From an uncultured Gammaproteobacteria bacterium (GTDB taxonomy: Bacteria > Pseudomonadota > Gammaproteobacteria > Arenicellales > UBA868): 8,131 nucleotides of DNA. Below the pieces are notes generated by a model, which saw only the letters and a list, made by a program, of their open reading frames with translations, was not told the origin of the DNA and did not search any database. The position numbers were made by a program, and so were the translations under genes. Each line of letters starts with the position of its first letter. The stretch's first letter is position 1. Below are positions 1 through 5,127 of this stretch, piece by piece. The DNA lies in the NCBI GenBank assembly GCA_913051905.1, contig CAJXBY010000116.1:1-8131 (forward strand), read 5' to 3'.

Positions 1-16
1 CCGCCGACAGCCAGAG

Positions 17-901
17 TCACGGTCGAATTCTGGCACCCGTAAGCGCCTCATAGGACAGTGCAACATCGCTCATGTCAGCCTGCGGCCCATGTTCAGTGAG
101 CGACTGTCTCAGGGCATCAAAAGCCTTGCGTCCAATCGGCATCGGCACCGCCAGGTGGTCCGCAATGGCGAGTGCCAGACTCGCGTCCTTTTGCATCAGG
201 CCCATGCTGAACCCCTGATTCATCTTGCCCGACAGAATGTTATCGGGCAGGGTGATCTCGGTCGCGTAACTGCGGCCAGAACTTTTCTGGATGATCGAAA
301 CTGCCTTTTCGGGTTCGACACCTGAACGCACCAGCAGCGACACGGCCTCGAAGGTCGCCAGACGACACACCAAATTCAGCAGATTGTTGCCGGCCTTGAC
401 GGCATGACCGGTACCGATGCCTCCGGCATGCATGACGTTGCAGCTGATGGAATCAAGCACCTGTGAGGCCCGTTCGAACTGGTGGGTCGTGCCGCCCACA
501 ATGATCGCAATGGTGCCGGCCTCGGCACCGCGTGGGCCTCCGCTGACCGGTGCATCGATGAGTTCTATAGAGTACTCCTGTAACCGAGACGCCAGCTCTC
601 GGGTCATCGAAGGATCACCGGTGGTCATGTCGATCACCAGCGTGCCAGGTTCTAGAGCAGTGGCCAGCGCCTGTTCACCGAACAGCAGCGCTTCAAGATG
701 GGCTGACGTCGGTAGGCACGTGAGGAGCGTCTCGGCACCCTGTGCCAGGTCCGAGACTGACTCGGCGATGATCACATCGGTAGATCCGAAGCCTGCTCGC
801 ACAGCCGGATTGTGGTCGTACACCACCAGTTGATGAGCCTCGATCAACTGCCGGGCCAGCGGTGCACCCATGTTGCCCAAACCGATAAAGCCAACCCGCA
901 T
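17..901 (-). CDS. NAD(P)-dependent oxidoreductase, 3-hydroxyisobutyrate dehydrogenase family
   Basis: Cytoplasmic beta-hydroxyacid dehydrogenase of 294 aa, the usual family length. It should oxidise a small 3-hydroxyacid, or reduce the matching semialdehyde, with a nicotinamide cofactor. Seen: the N-terminal Rossmann motif GLGNMG (residues 7-12), a beta-2 end of VVYD with Asp29, which favours NAD over NADP, the substrate-loop signature DAPVSGG (116-122), and the family motif GTGHAVKAGNNLL with the presumed catalytic Lys169. An all-helical C-terminal domain follows, with MQKD (Lys238). The ATG start is fixed by a perfect AAGGAGG Shine-Dalgarno (908-914 on the complementary strand) six bases upstream. 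It lies 91 bp downstream of the permease gene on the same strand, so co-transcription is possible but not shown. The family is certain. The substrate (3-hydroxyisobutyrate, tartronate semialdehyde, or another) cannot be told from sequence. Confidence 0.93.
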   Translation of the reverse strand: MRVGFIGLGNMGAPLARQLIEAHQLVVYDHNPAVRAGFGSTDVIIAESVSDLAQGAETLLTCLPTSAHLEALLFGEQALATALEPGTLVIDMTTGDPSMTRELASRLQEYSIELIDAPVSGGPRGAEAGTIAIIVGGTTHQFERASQVLDSISCNVMHAGGIGTGHAVKAGNNLLNLVCRLATFEAVSLLVRSGVEPEKAVSIIQKSSGRSYATEITLPDNILSGKMNQGFSMGLMQKDASLALAIADHLAVPMPIGRKAFDALRQSLTEHGPQADMSDVALSYEALTGARIRP

Positions 902-907
902 ACCGTC

Positions 908-914
908 CCTCCTT
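908..914 (-). promoter_or_regulatory. Strong ribosome binding site of the dehydrogenase gene
   Basis: The complement reads AAGGAGG, a full match to the 16S anti-Shine-Dalgarno, with a 6-base spacer to the ATG at 899-901. It fixes the start. It is much stronger than the site in front of the permease or mttB on the same strand, which suggests this dehydrogenase is the best translated gene of the leftward block. Confidence 0.85.
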
Positions 915-992
915 GTGTTCTGGTCGACGATTCGAATTCCCTGTGATACGCCTGCCTGAATTGTAGAACGCCACAGCGTCGCGCACAGCGGT

Positions 993-1916
993 TCAGCGCG
1001 AGGACCGAAGATCCCGGAGCTGGGTGTAGAGCACGCCGGAGATGATCAGGCCTCCCGCAACCAGATGCAGCGGTGTGGGATAACGGCCGAGGCTGATGGC
1101 GATCAGAACCACGATTATCGGTACCAGGTTCTGATACATCGAACCGATGGTCACGCCGACCCGGCTGACGCCGAAGTGCCAGAGAAAGATGGAAGTCGAA
1201 GCCGGGCCTATGGACAGCCAGGCGATCACGAGCCACTCGCGGGTATCGCTGCCGAACCGGACCTCATCAAACCCCACAATTTCAGCCAGACCGACATAGA
1301 TTGTAAAACCGATCGCGCCGGCACTTACGGTCAGGGCTGCAATGCCGATCTGTGGCAGTCCTTTGAGCCACCGCTGGCAGTTATACGAATACCAGACCCA
1401 AATCGCCATCGCGATCAGCACGATAATCTCGCCGCCCTGGAATTTATCGACGCTTCCTCCGTTGGCGAGCACCGCGCAGACCCCACCCGTAACAGCCAGC
1501 GCGATACCGACCACAATACCCTTCTGCAGGGGTTGAGCATAGATCAGCCCGGTAATCAGGGCCGCCACAATCGGCCCGGTCGCGGCGATGAGCGCGCCGG
1601 CCACCGCGCTGGAACGTTGAATGCCCCAGGCGAAAAGGAAAGTGGAAAGCGCCACACCCACCATACCCAGGAGAAAAATTCTGCCCCAGGGCGCCACACG
1701 CAAAGCCGACCCGAAGTCTTCAAGAAGGGCGAATACCACCAGCAGTATCACGGCACCGCCGCCCATCCGAACGAAGGTGATCGCCACCGGATCCCAGTTC
1801 TCGAGCAGATACTCGGTGGCCGGAAACATGGTCGCCCACATGCTCACCCCGCAGCAGAACGCGAGGTTACCGAGGATCTTCTGTCGTGGGCTGGTCGAGT
1901 GTTTGGCTGAATTCAA
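993..1916 (-). CDS. EamA/DMT-family permease
   Basis: Inner-membrane drug/metabolite transporter of 307 aa. Ten hydrophobic segments can be placed at about residues 16-34, 43-64, 77-96, 103-125, 132-152, 161-177, 190-212, 226-248, 253-275 and 282-300, as expected for two five-helix EamA repeats. The segment around ALIAATGPIVAAL (108-120) is typical of helix 4 of the first repeat. Members export or import small metabolites such as amino acids or their derivatives; the substrate here is unknown. The first codon is TTG (1914-1916). An in-frame stop (TGA) lies only 15 bases upstream, and the first in-frame ATG (Met27) falls inside helix 1, so TTG is the best start. A modest GAGG Shine-Dalgarno (complement of 1927-1930) sits 10 bases before it. 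The gene lies between mttB (208 bp away) and the dehydrogenase, all on one strand. Family sure; start fairly sure. Confidence 0.88.
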   Translation of the reverse strand: MNSAKHSTSPRQKILGNLAFCCGVSMWATMFPATEYLLENWDPVAITFVRMGGGAVILLVVFALLEDFGSALRVAPWGRIFLLGMVGVALSTFLFAWGIQRSSAVAGALIAATGPIVAALITGLIYAQPLQKGIVVGIALAVTGGVCAVLANGGSVDKFQGGEIIVLIAMAIWVWYSYNCQRWLKGLPQIGIAALTVSAGAIGFTIYVGLAEIVGFDEVRFGSDTREWLVIAWLSIGPASTSIFLWHFGVSRVGVTIGSMYQNLVPIIVVLIAISLGRYPTPLHLVAGGLIISGVLYTQLRDLRSSR

Positions 1917-2124
1917 ATCAGCGTGACCTCAAGCTGCGATTGTTTTATTGCCAGGTCGCCCTGGCAGGCGTTCGTCACGCTTACCCGAAGTACCCTGTGA
2001 AGGTGTCGCTGCCAGAAGCCACTGCTGCCATCCGGTAGCGAGACAGGAGATTCTACAGCGGCCTGTCTTGCCTTCAGCCACGCGCTGCGATCGAACGCTT
2101 AGGAGAACCTCGGAGGACAAAGGC
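1917..2124 (-). promoter_or_regulatory. 208-bp leader between mttB and the permease, with nested inverted repeats
   Basis: No gene is supported here. An open frame on the plus strand runs through it but lacks a ribosome site and has no recognisable content. Two nested inverted repeats are visible. The inner is a perfect 7-bp stem with a 4-base loop (1949-1955 with 1960-1966). The outer is a perfect 8-bp pair, AGCGTGAC (1920-1927) with GTCACGCT (1974-1981). In the leftward transcript the outer stem would cover the last base of the permease Shine-Dalgarno and the spacer before its TTG start. There is no T-run, so it is not an intrinsic terminator. No clear promoter or terminator was found in the remainder (1982-2124). 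Confidence 0.4.
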
Positions 2125-3684
2125 TCAGAAATCGGTGGGTGCACCCCCCGCGGCCCGCCGCTTTTCGACAAAAGCAGTCAGCGCTTCAAGTGTCCCGGGG
2201 TCCATGGGCGGTAGCTGATACTCATCGAGCAGCCGCCGAAAAAGCCGGTTCGCTCGTCGCGCGGTCTCAACGCTGCCCCCCTCTTCCCAGGTCTCGAAAT
2301 TGCTCCAGTCCGAGAGAAACGGGCTGTAGAAGGCAGTCTTGTAGCGGGCCTGGGTATGATCCGCGCCCAGAAAATGGCCCGAAGGCCCCACTTCACGGAT
2401 CGCCTCGACAGCAAGATCCTCCTCGCTTACTCCGACCGGCTGATGATAGGCGGCCAGCTGCTGCAGCATCTCGCAGTCAATCACGACTTTCTCGAAACTG
2501 GCACACAGCCCGCCTTCCAGCCAACCTGCAGCGTGGTAGACGATATTCGCTCTGGCAGTGGAACAGGCCCACAGCGAAGCTGCACTTTCCCAGGTCGCCT
2601 GTGGGTCGGGGCAGTTCGCCGCGTTGGCGTTGGATGCCCGCCAGGGCAGTCGATAATGACGGGCCAGCTGACCCGAGATCTGCGTTGCGCGGACATATTC
2701 CGGCGTGCCGAAGGCGGGCGCACCGGACCTCATGTCCACATTTGAGGTAAACGACCCGTAGGCGACCGGGGCACCCGGCCGCACCAGCTGCAACAACGCA
2801 AGGCAGGCCAGGCATTCCGCCGTCTGTTGGGCGAGTGCACCGGCCAGTGTGACCGGAGCCATAGCGCCGGAGAGCGTAAACGGCGTCACGATCACCAACT
2901 GGTTGCGCCGGGCATGACGCATGGCGCCGTCCAGCATGGGCCAGTCGTGCTTCAGGGGTGAGGATGAATTGATGTTGGTGAACATCCGCGGAGCCGCTTC
3001 AAACTCTTCTGGCGTCAGTCCAGCAGCGATCCGTACCATTTCCATGGCGTCTTCAACACGCTCGGTGCCAAGCGAGTAAGCGTGGATTAGCTTGTCCGTG
3101 AGTGTCAGCATGTCGAACAGGGCATCCAGATGCCGGGTCGACGCATGCAGGTCCACGGGTTCTACCGGGTGACCCCCGGTAAAGTGAATGCAGTTGAAAA
3201 TCTGGGCCAGCCTCAGCAGGTCCTGGTAGTCCTTACGGTTGCCGGTCCGCCGTCCGCCATCCAGATCCGAAACGTTGGGCGGACTCGCGACCTGGCCAAA
3301 GGCCGCCCACGGCCCACCGAAAACAACGGTGCGTTGCGGGTTGCGCGGAATCAGCGTGACGGTCTCCGGCGCATTTGCCACCTGTTCCATGACAAAATCG
3401 CGATCCATCCGGACTGTGGGCGTATCGCTGTCCACTTCGCAGCCTGCCTTTCTTAAAATCTCGCGGGCGCCTTCGTGGAGAAAGTCGATGCCGATTTCCT
3501 CGCAGATGCGCATAGCGGCGTCATGAACCCGTTCGAGACCCTCTTGGTCCAGCGGTTCCGTCGGTGGGTCGGTGTACTGTGGCTGAGCCCAGGGCAGCTG
3601 CTCCAAGCTTGCAGGGGCGACAGCAGTTTCGCGACGGCCTCGTCGCCTTCCCCGCCTGGTGGATGAATCGCTGGTTGGCACCAT
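2125..3684 (-). CDS. mttB: MttB-superfamily (trimethylamine methyltransferase-like) protein, non-pyrrolysine type
   Basis: 519-aa homologue of the corrinoid-dependent methyltransferases that take a methyl group from trimethylamine or quaternary amines such as glycine betaine. Seen: an Arg-rich N-terminal tail (RRGRRRGRRE, 10-19) common in proteobacterial members, then a long TIM-barrel-like domain. It includes GGPWAAFGQ (123-131), SSSPLKHDWPMLDGAMRHAR (240-259), VDMRSGAPAFGTPE (316-329), HAAGWLEGGL (384-393) and GHFLGADHT (436-444). The frame is uninterrupted and ends in TGA, so there is no in-frame amber (pyrrolysine) codon as in archaeal MttB; the gene belongs to the large non-pyrrolysine branch whose substrates are mostly unknown. 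The ATG start has only a weak ribosome site; GTG is the second codon. An in-frame TAA lies upstream. No corrinoid protein, corrinoid reactivase or methylcorrinoid:tetrahydrofolate methyltransferase gene lies in the window. Family certain; exact substrate unknown. Confidence 0.9.
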   Translation of the reverse strand: MVPTSDSSTRRGRRRGRRETAVAPASLEQLPWAQPQYTDPPTEPLDQEGLERVHDAAMRICEEIGIDFLHEGAREILRKAGCEVDSDTPTVRMDRDFVMEQVANAPETVTLIPRNPQRTVVFGGPWAAFGQVASPPNVSDLDGGRRTGNRKDYQDLLRLAQIFNCIHFTGGHPVEPVDLHASTRHLDALFDMLTLTDKLIHAYSLGTERVEDAMEMVRIAAGLTPEEFEAAPRMFTNINSSSPLKHDWPMLDGAMRHARRNQLVIVTPFTLSGAMAPVTLAGALAQQTAECLACLALLQLVRPGAPVAYGSFTSNVDMRSGAPAFGTPEYVRATQISGQLARHYRLPWRASNANAANCPDPQATWESAASLWACSTARANIVYHAAGWLEGGLCASFEKVVIDCEMLQQLAAYHQPVGVSEEDLAVEAIREVGPSGHFLGADHTQARYKTAFYSPFLSDWSNFETWEEGGSVETARRANRLFRRLLDEYQLPPMDPGTLEALTAFVEKRRAAGGAPTDF

Positions 3685-3798
3685 CTTTTTATCTATTCGG
3701 AACCTTTATTCGAGAATCGAAAGCACTGAATGGCATATGCCTGGACTTTGCCGCCCTCCAGATGGGAGTGTATCGGACGGTGGCGGTGCCTGGACATC

Positions 3799-3827
3799 AA
3801 TATATCGGAGCATCCTATAGCCACCAA
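3799..3827 (-). promoter_or_regulatory. Candidate sigma-70 promoter for mttB
   Basis: On the minus strand TTGGTG (3822-3827) and TATATT (3799-3804, five of six to TATAAT) are separated by exactly 17 bp, which would start transcription near 3792. A second possible -10, TATAGG (3814-3819), would place a start near 3807 and centre the nearer CRP-type site at about -41, the class II activation geometry. Either fits a leftward transcript with a leader of roughly 110-125 bases. This is pattern matching only. Confidence 0.35.
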
Positions 3828-3836
3828 TATTCCATA

Positions 3837-3858
3837 GAAGGTGACCATCGTCACATTT
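3837..3858. promoter_or_regulatory. CRP-type operator, site 1
   Basis: The core GGTGACCATCGTCACA (3840-3855) fits TGTGA-N6-TCACA at 9 of 10 defined positions. Extended to 22 bp, it matches the E. coli CRP consensus at 15 positions, including an unbroken right half TCACATTT. GTGAC and GTCAC form a perfect inverted repeat with a 4-bp spacer. The centre is at 3847.5. It would be bound by a cAMP receptor protein/Vfr/Clp-class regulator, whose gene is not in this window. FNR is less likely because the TTGAT half-sites are absent. Confidence 0.6.
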
Positions 3859-3863
3859 TCGAG

Positions 3864-3877
3864 TCAGCAGCTGCTGA
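3864..3877. repeat. 14-bp perfect palindrome between the CRP-type sites
   Basis: TCAGCAGCTGCTGA is fully self-complementary. It occupies the gap between the two CRP-type operators, so it may be an operator for a second dimeric regulator acting on the same divergent region. No regulator gene lies in the window, and no known consensus is recognised. Confidence 0.4.
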
Positions 3878-3899
3878 TCAGGTGACCTCCATCACATCG
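3878..3899. promoter_or_regulatory. CRP-type operator, site 2
   Basis: The core GGTGACCTCCATCACA (3881-3896) again fits TGTGA-N6-TCACA at 9 of 10 defined positions, with 14 of 22 over the extended consensus. It shares GGTGACC and TCACAT with site 1 but not the spacer bases. The centre at 3888.5 is 41 bp from that of site 1, close to four helical turns, so both dimers would sit on the same face of the DNA. It is about 90 bp upstream of the peptide's start codon. Confidence 0.55.
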
Positions 3900-3965
3900 G
3901 TTCCCCGGGGTTTGCGGGATCATGTGCGGACTGGCAAGACCAGCTCAACCTCTAACCTGATTCAC

Positions 3966-3970
3966 GGAGA
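3966..3970 (+). promoter_or_regulatory. Ribosome binding site of the small peptide gene
   Basis: GGAGA lies 7 bases before the ATG at 3978. It is what selects this start inside a frame that stays open far upstream, and it supports translation of the 65-codon gene. Confidence 0.7.
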
Positions 3971-3977
3971 ACCGAAA

Positions 3978-4175
3978 ATGACCCAGACACTTAATGAACT
4001 TGAACTCGACAAAGCCCGGGGTGGAATCATCGTCCCGAATTACATGCCCCGAAGGCGGTCCCTTAGGAACCACTGCACGTCCGGGCGGGTATCGATCTCG
4101 CCCGTGCCCAACCCGACGGCCAGTTTAGGCACCGGACGCGTGTCGATCTCGCCGATCCCCACACCGATTCCATAA
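3978..4175 (+). CDS. Putative double-glycine leader peptide precursor (bacteriocin/RiPP-like), 65 aa
   Basis: I do not recognise this protein by name. Seen: residues 1-16, MTQTLNELELDKARGG, match the double-glycine leader consensus (Leu -12, Glu -8, Leu -7, small or hydrophobic -4, Gly-Gly at -2/-1) and resemble the microcin V leader. Leaders of this kind are normally cut and the cargo exported by C39-peptidase ABC transporters. The 49-residue core (17-65) has no Asp or Glu, six Arg, one His, one Cys (33) and nine Pro. It contains a basic patch (RRRSLR, 25-30) and two copies of GRVSISP(V/I)P(N/T)P at 36-46 and 53-63, ending IPTPIP. The gene has its own Shine-Dalgarno and, 23 bases after the stop, an intrinsic terminator, so it is a single-gene unit, possibly under CRP-type control. 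No exporter, modifying enzyme or immunity gene is in the window. It could instead be a signalling peptide or a cytoplasmic small protein; the leader reading is inference. Confidence 0.7.
   Translation: MTQTLNELELDKARGGIIVPNYMPRRRSLRNHCTSGRVSISPVPNPTASLGTGRVSISPIPTPIP
4083..4115 (+). repeat. Core repeat, copy 1 of the peptide gene
   Basis: Encodes GRVSISPVPNP. It is paired with the copy at 4134-4166, with a period of 51 bp (17 residues). The two are identical at 25 of 33 bases and 9 of 11 residues. Confidence 0.8.
4134..4166 (+). repeat. Core repeat, copy 2 of the peptide gene
   Basis: Encodes GRVSISPIPTP, followed by the terminal residues IP. In the seven codons of the invariant GRVSISP part, all four base differences from copy 1 are silent third-position changes. 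This argues for selection on the peptide sequence and not for a recent DNA duplication. Confidence 0.8.
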
Positions 4176-4198
4176 ATGGGATTCGCACCACTGCTGTG

Positions 4199-4230
4199 AA
4201 AGCCCCGCTCCGGCGGGGCTTTGTATTTCT
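4199..4230 (+). terminator. Intrinsic (Rho-independent) terminator of the peptide gene
   Basis: A perfect 10-bp stem (4199-4208 with 4213-4222; core AGCCCCGC/GCGGGGCT) closes a TCCG tetraloop and is followed by the T-rich tail TTGTATTTCT. It starts 23 bases after the peptide's stop codon. It should separate the peptide transcript from the downstream crotonase gene. On the opposite strand the T-tract is short, so it is mainly rightward. Confidence 0.9.
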
Positions 4231-4386
4231 AGTTGGCCACCAGATCTGTGCACCACGTACTACCTTTGTAGTGTTCTACTGGTGACCGGCCGTCACTGCC
4301 AGCTGATCAAGCTTGAGCACATCTTCCGGGTTTGGTCTACATTTAGATTCAGGCTATCACCAGATCTTGTTCAGGGAGGGCAGACC
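4231..4386 (+). promoter_or_regulatory. Leader/promoter region of the crotonase-synthetase operon
   Basis: 156 bp without a gene, between the terminator and the crotonase start. The 10-mer CACCAGATCT occurs twice (4238-4247 and 4358-4367), the second copy ending just before the Shine-Dalgarno. An imperfect operator-like element with GTGAC and GTCAC arms lies at 4282-4296. A weak sigma-70-like pair (TTGAGC at 4313, TCTACA at 4336, 17-bp gap) is possible but unconvincing. A promoter is expected here because a terminator lies directly upstream. Confidence 0.4.
4373..4380 (+). promoter_or_regulatory. Ribosome binding site deciding the crotonase start
   Basis: AGGGAGGG lies 6 bases before the ATG at 4387. 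The frame is also open from a GTG at 4282, but that codon has no Shine-Dalgarno, and the residues between it and 4387 do not resemble crotonases. Confidence 0.8.
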
Positions 4387-5127
4387 ATGACCGATGATGC
4401 CGTCAGCTACGAATCCCGCGAGCGGGTCGCGATCATCACGATTAATCGCCCCGAAAAAATGAACGCCATCAGCCAAGCCGTCGGAGAAGGGCTACGTGGC
4501 GCCCTGAAACGACTCAACGACTCTGATGACGGCGCCGGCATCATCACCGGTGCAGGCGACCGCGCCTTCTCGGCTGGGGCAGACCTCAATGACTCGGCCG
4601 AGATGTATCCGTTTATCCCCGGTGTCGGGATCAGCGTCGATAAGCCGATCATCGCGGCGGTCAATGGATTGTGTATCGGCGGGGCGCTGGTGCTCGTTCA
4701 GTTCTGCGACCTGGCGGTGATGGCGGAGGACGCCTGGTTCAGCTACCCGGAAGCCAAGATCGGTTTTACAGGTGGGCTGATCACCTCGCTGGCAGCCCGT
4801 ATTCCGCACAAGATTGCGATGGAGTTGATCCTGGTCGGCGACCGGATGAGCGCGCAACGGGCATACGAGGTCGGCCTGGTCAACCGCGTGGTCCCGCGTG
4901 AGATACTGCTGGAGACGGCAATGGGACTTGCCGGCAAGCTCGCTGCGAACTCTCCCCTGGTAGTGCAAACACTCAAACAGTTTGTCGATCGCACGCTCCC
5001 CCGAGGACCCAGTGAGGCAGCGGCCTATGCCCGACAGATGACCGAACGGACCTACACCAGCGAAGATCTCAAAGAAGGGCTGTCTGCGTTCGCCGACAAA
5101 CGCTCGCCCCAATTCAAGGGTCGATGA
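4387..5127 (+). CDS. Enoyl-CoA hydratase/isomerase family protein (crotonase)
   Basis: 246-aa cytoplasmic crotonase that acts on an acyl-CoA thioester, by hydration, double-bond isomerisation or a related step. Seen: the opening VAIITINRPEKMNAIS (14-29), the oxyanion-hole loop AFSAGADL (60-67), the second oxyanion motif IGG (97-99), CD (107-108), SYPEAKIG (119-126), the GDRMSAQRAYEVGLVNRVV region (151-169), and a C-terminal end EGLSAFADKRSPQFKGR typical of short-chain enoyl-CoA hydratases. By alignment to rat mitochondrial hydratase, the second catalytic glutamate (Glu164) is present as Glu122. The first (Glu144) appears replaced by Val102, so classical hydratase activity is doubtful and an isomerase or other single-glutamate chemistry is possible. 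The stop overlaps the start of the next gene (ATGA), a sign of translational coupling. Family certain; reaction uncertain. Confidence 0.92.
   Translation: MTDDAVSYESRERVAIITINRPEKMNAISQAVGEGLRGALKRLNDSDDGAGIITGAGDRAFSAGADLNDSAEMYPFIPGVGISVDKPIIAAVNGLCIGGALVLVQFCDLAVMAEDAWFSYPEAKIGFTGGLITSLAARIPHKIAMELILVGDRMSAQRAYEVGLVNRVVPREILLETAMGLAGKLAANSPLVVQTLKQFVDRTLPRGPSEAAAYARQMTERTYTSEDLKEGLSAFADKRSPQFKGR

Larger units (their letters stand above)
3685..3977. promoter_or_regulatory. Divergent regulatory region between mttB and the small peptide gene
   Basis: This 293-bp spacer is more AT-rich next to mttB and contains no supported gene. An open reading frame in the peptide's frame continues back through it into mttB, but it has no start signal and no protein-like content. 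The region holds two CRP-type operators (3837-3858 and 3878-3899), a 14-bp palindrome between them (3864-3877), plausible leftward sigma-70 elements (3799-3827), and the peptide's Shine-Dalgarno (3966-3970). Because the two genes diverge, the same operators could serve either direction or both. Confidence 0.7.

Noticed and set aside
1065..1910. Long plus-strand open frame (281 codons) opposite the permease gene
   Set aside because: Its translation is rich in Arg, His, Gln and Asp and lacks recognisable motifs, while the minus strand encodes a clear ten-helix permease. It is a high-GC shadow frame.
1949..1966. 7-bp hairpin as an intrinsic terminator
   Set aside because: Neither strand has a T-run after the stem, and it lies in the leader of the permease.
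2139..2750. Plus-strand open frame of 203 codons opposite the end of mttB
   Set aside because: Composition is Arg/Pro/Ala-rich shadow sequence with no motifs, and the MttB signature motifs on the other strand are intact.
3900..3965. Sigma-54 promoter or a clear sigma-70 promoter for the peptide gene
   Set aside because: TGGCA at 3932 lacks a correctly spaced TTGC. The best -10 (TCTAAC, 3951-3956) is four of six, has no -35, and would leave almost no leader before the Shine-Dalgarno, so no promoter was annotated.
3564..3977. In-frame upstream extension of the small peptide gene back into mttB
   Set aside because: The frame is open, but most of it is antisense to mttB, has no ribosome site, and its translation lacks protein-like content. 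The GGAGA-ATG at 3966-3980 together with the leader consensus gives the start.
4281..4297. Possible third CRP-type operator upstream of the crotonase
   Set aside because: GTGAC and GTCAC arms are present, but the spacer is 5 instead of 4 bp, so the half-sites are out of register with the N6 core. It was kept only as an operator-like element in the leader description.
4282..4386. GTG at 4282 as an earlier crotonase start
   Set aside because: No Shine-Dalgarno precedes it, and the extra 35 residues do not resemble crotonases. The ATG at 4387 has AGGGAGGG at ideal spacing.
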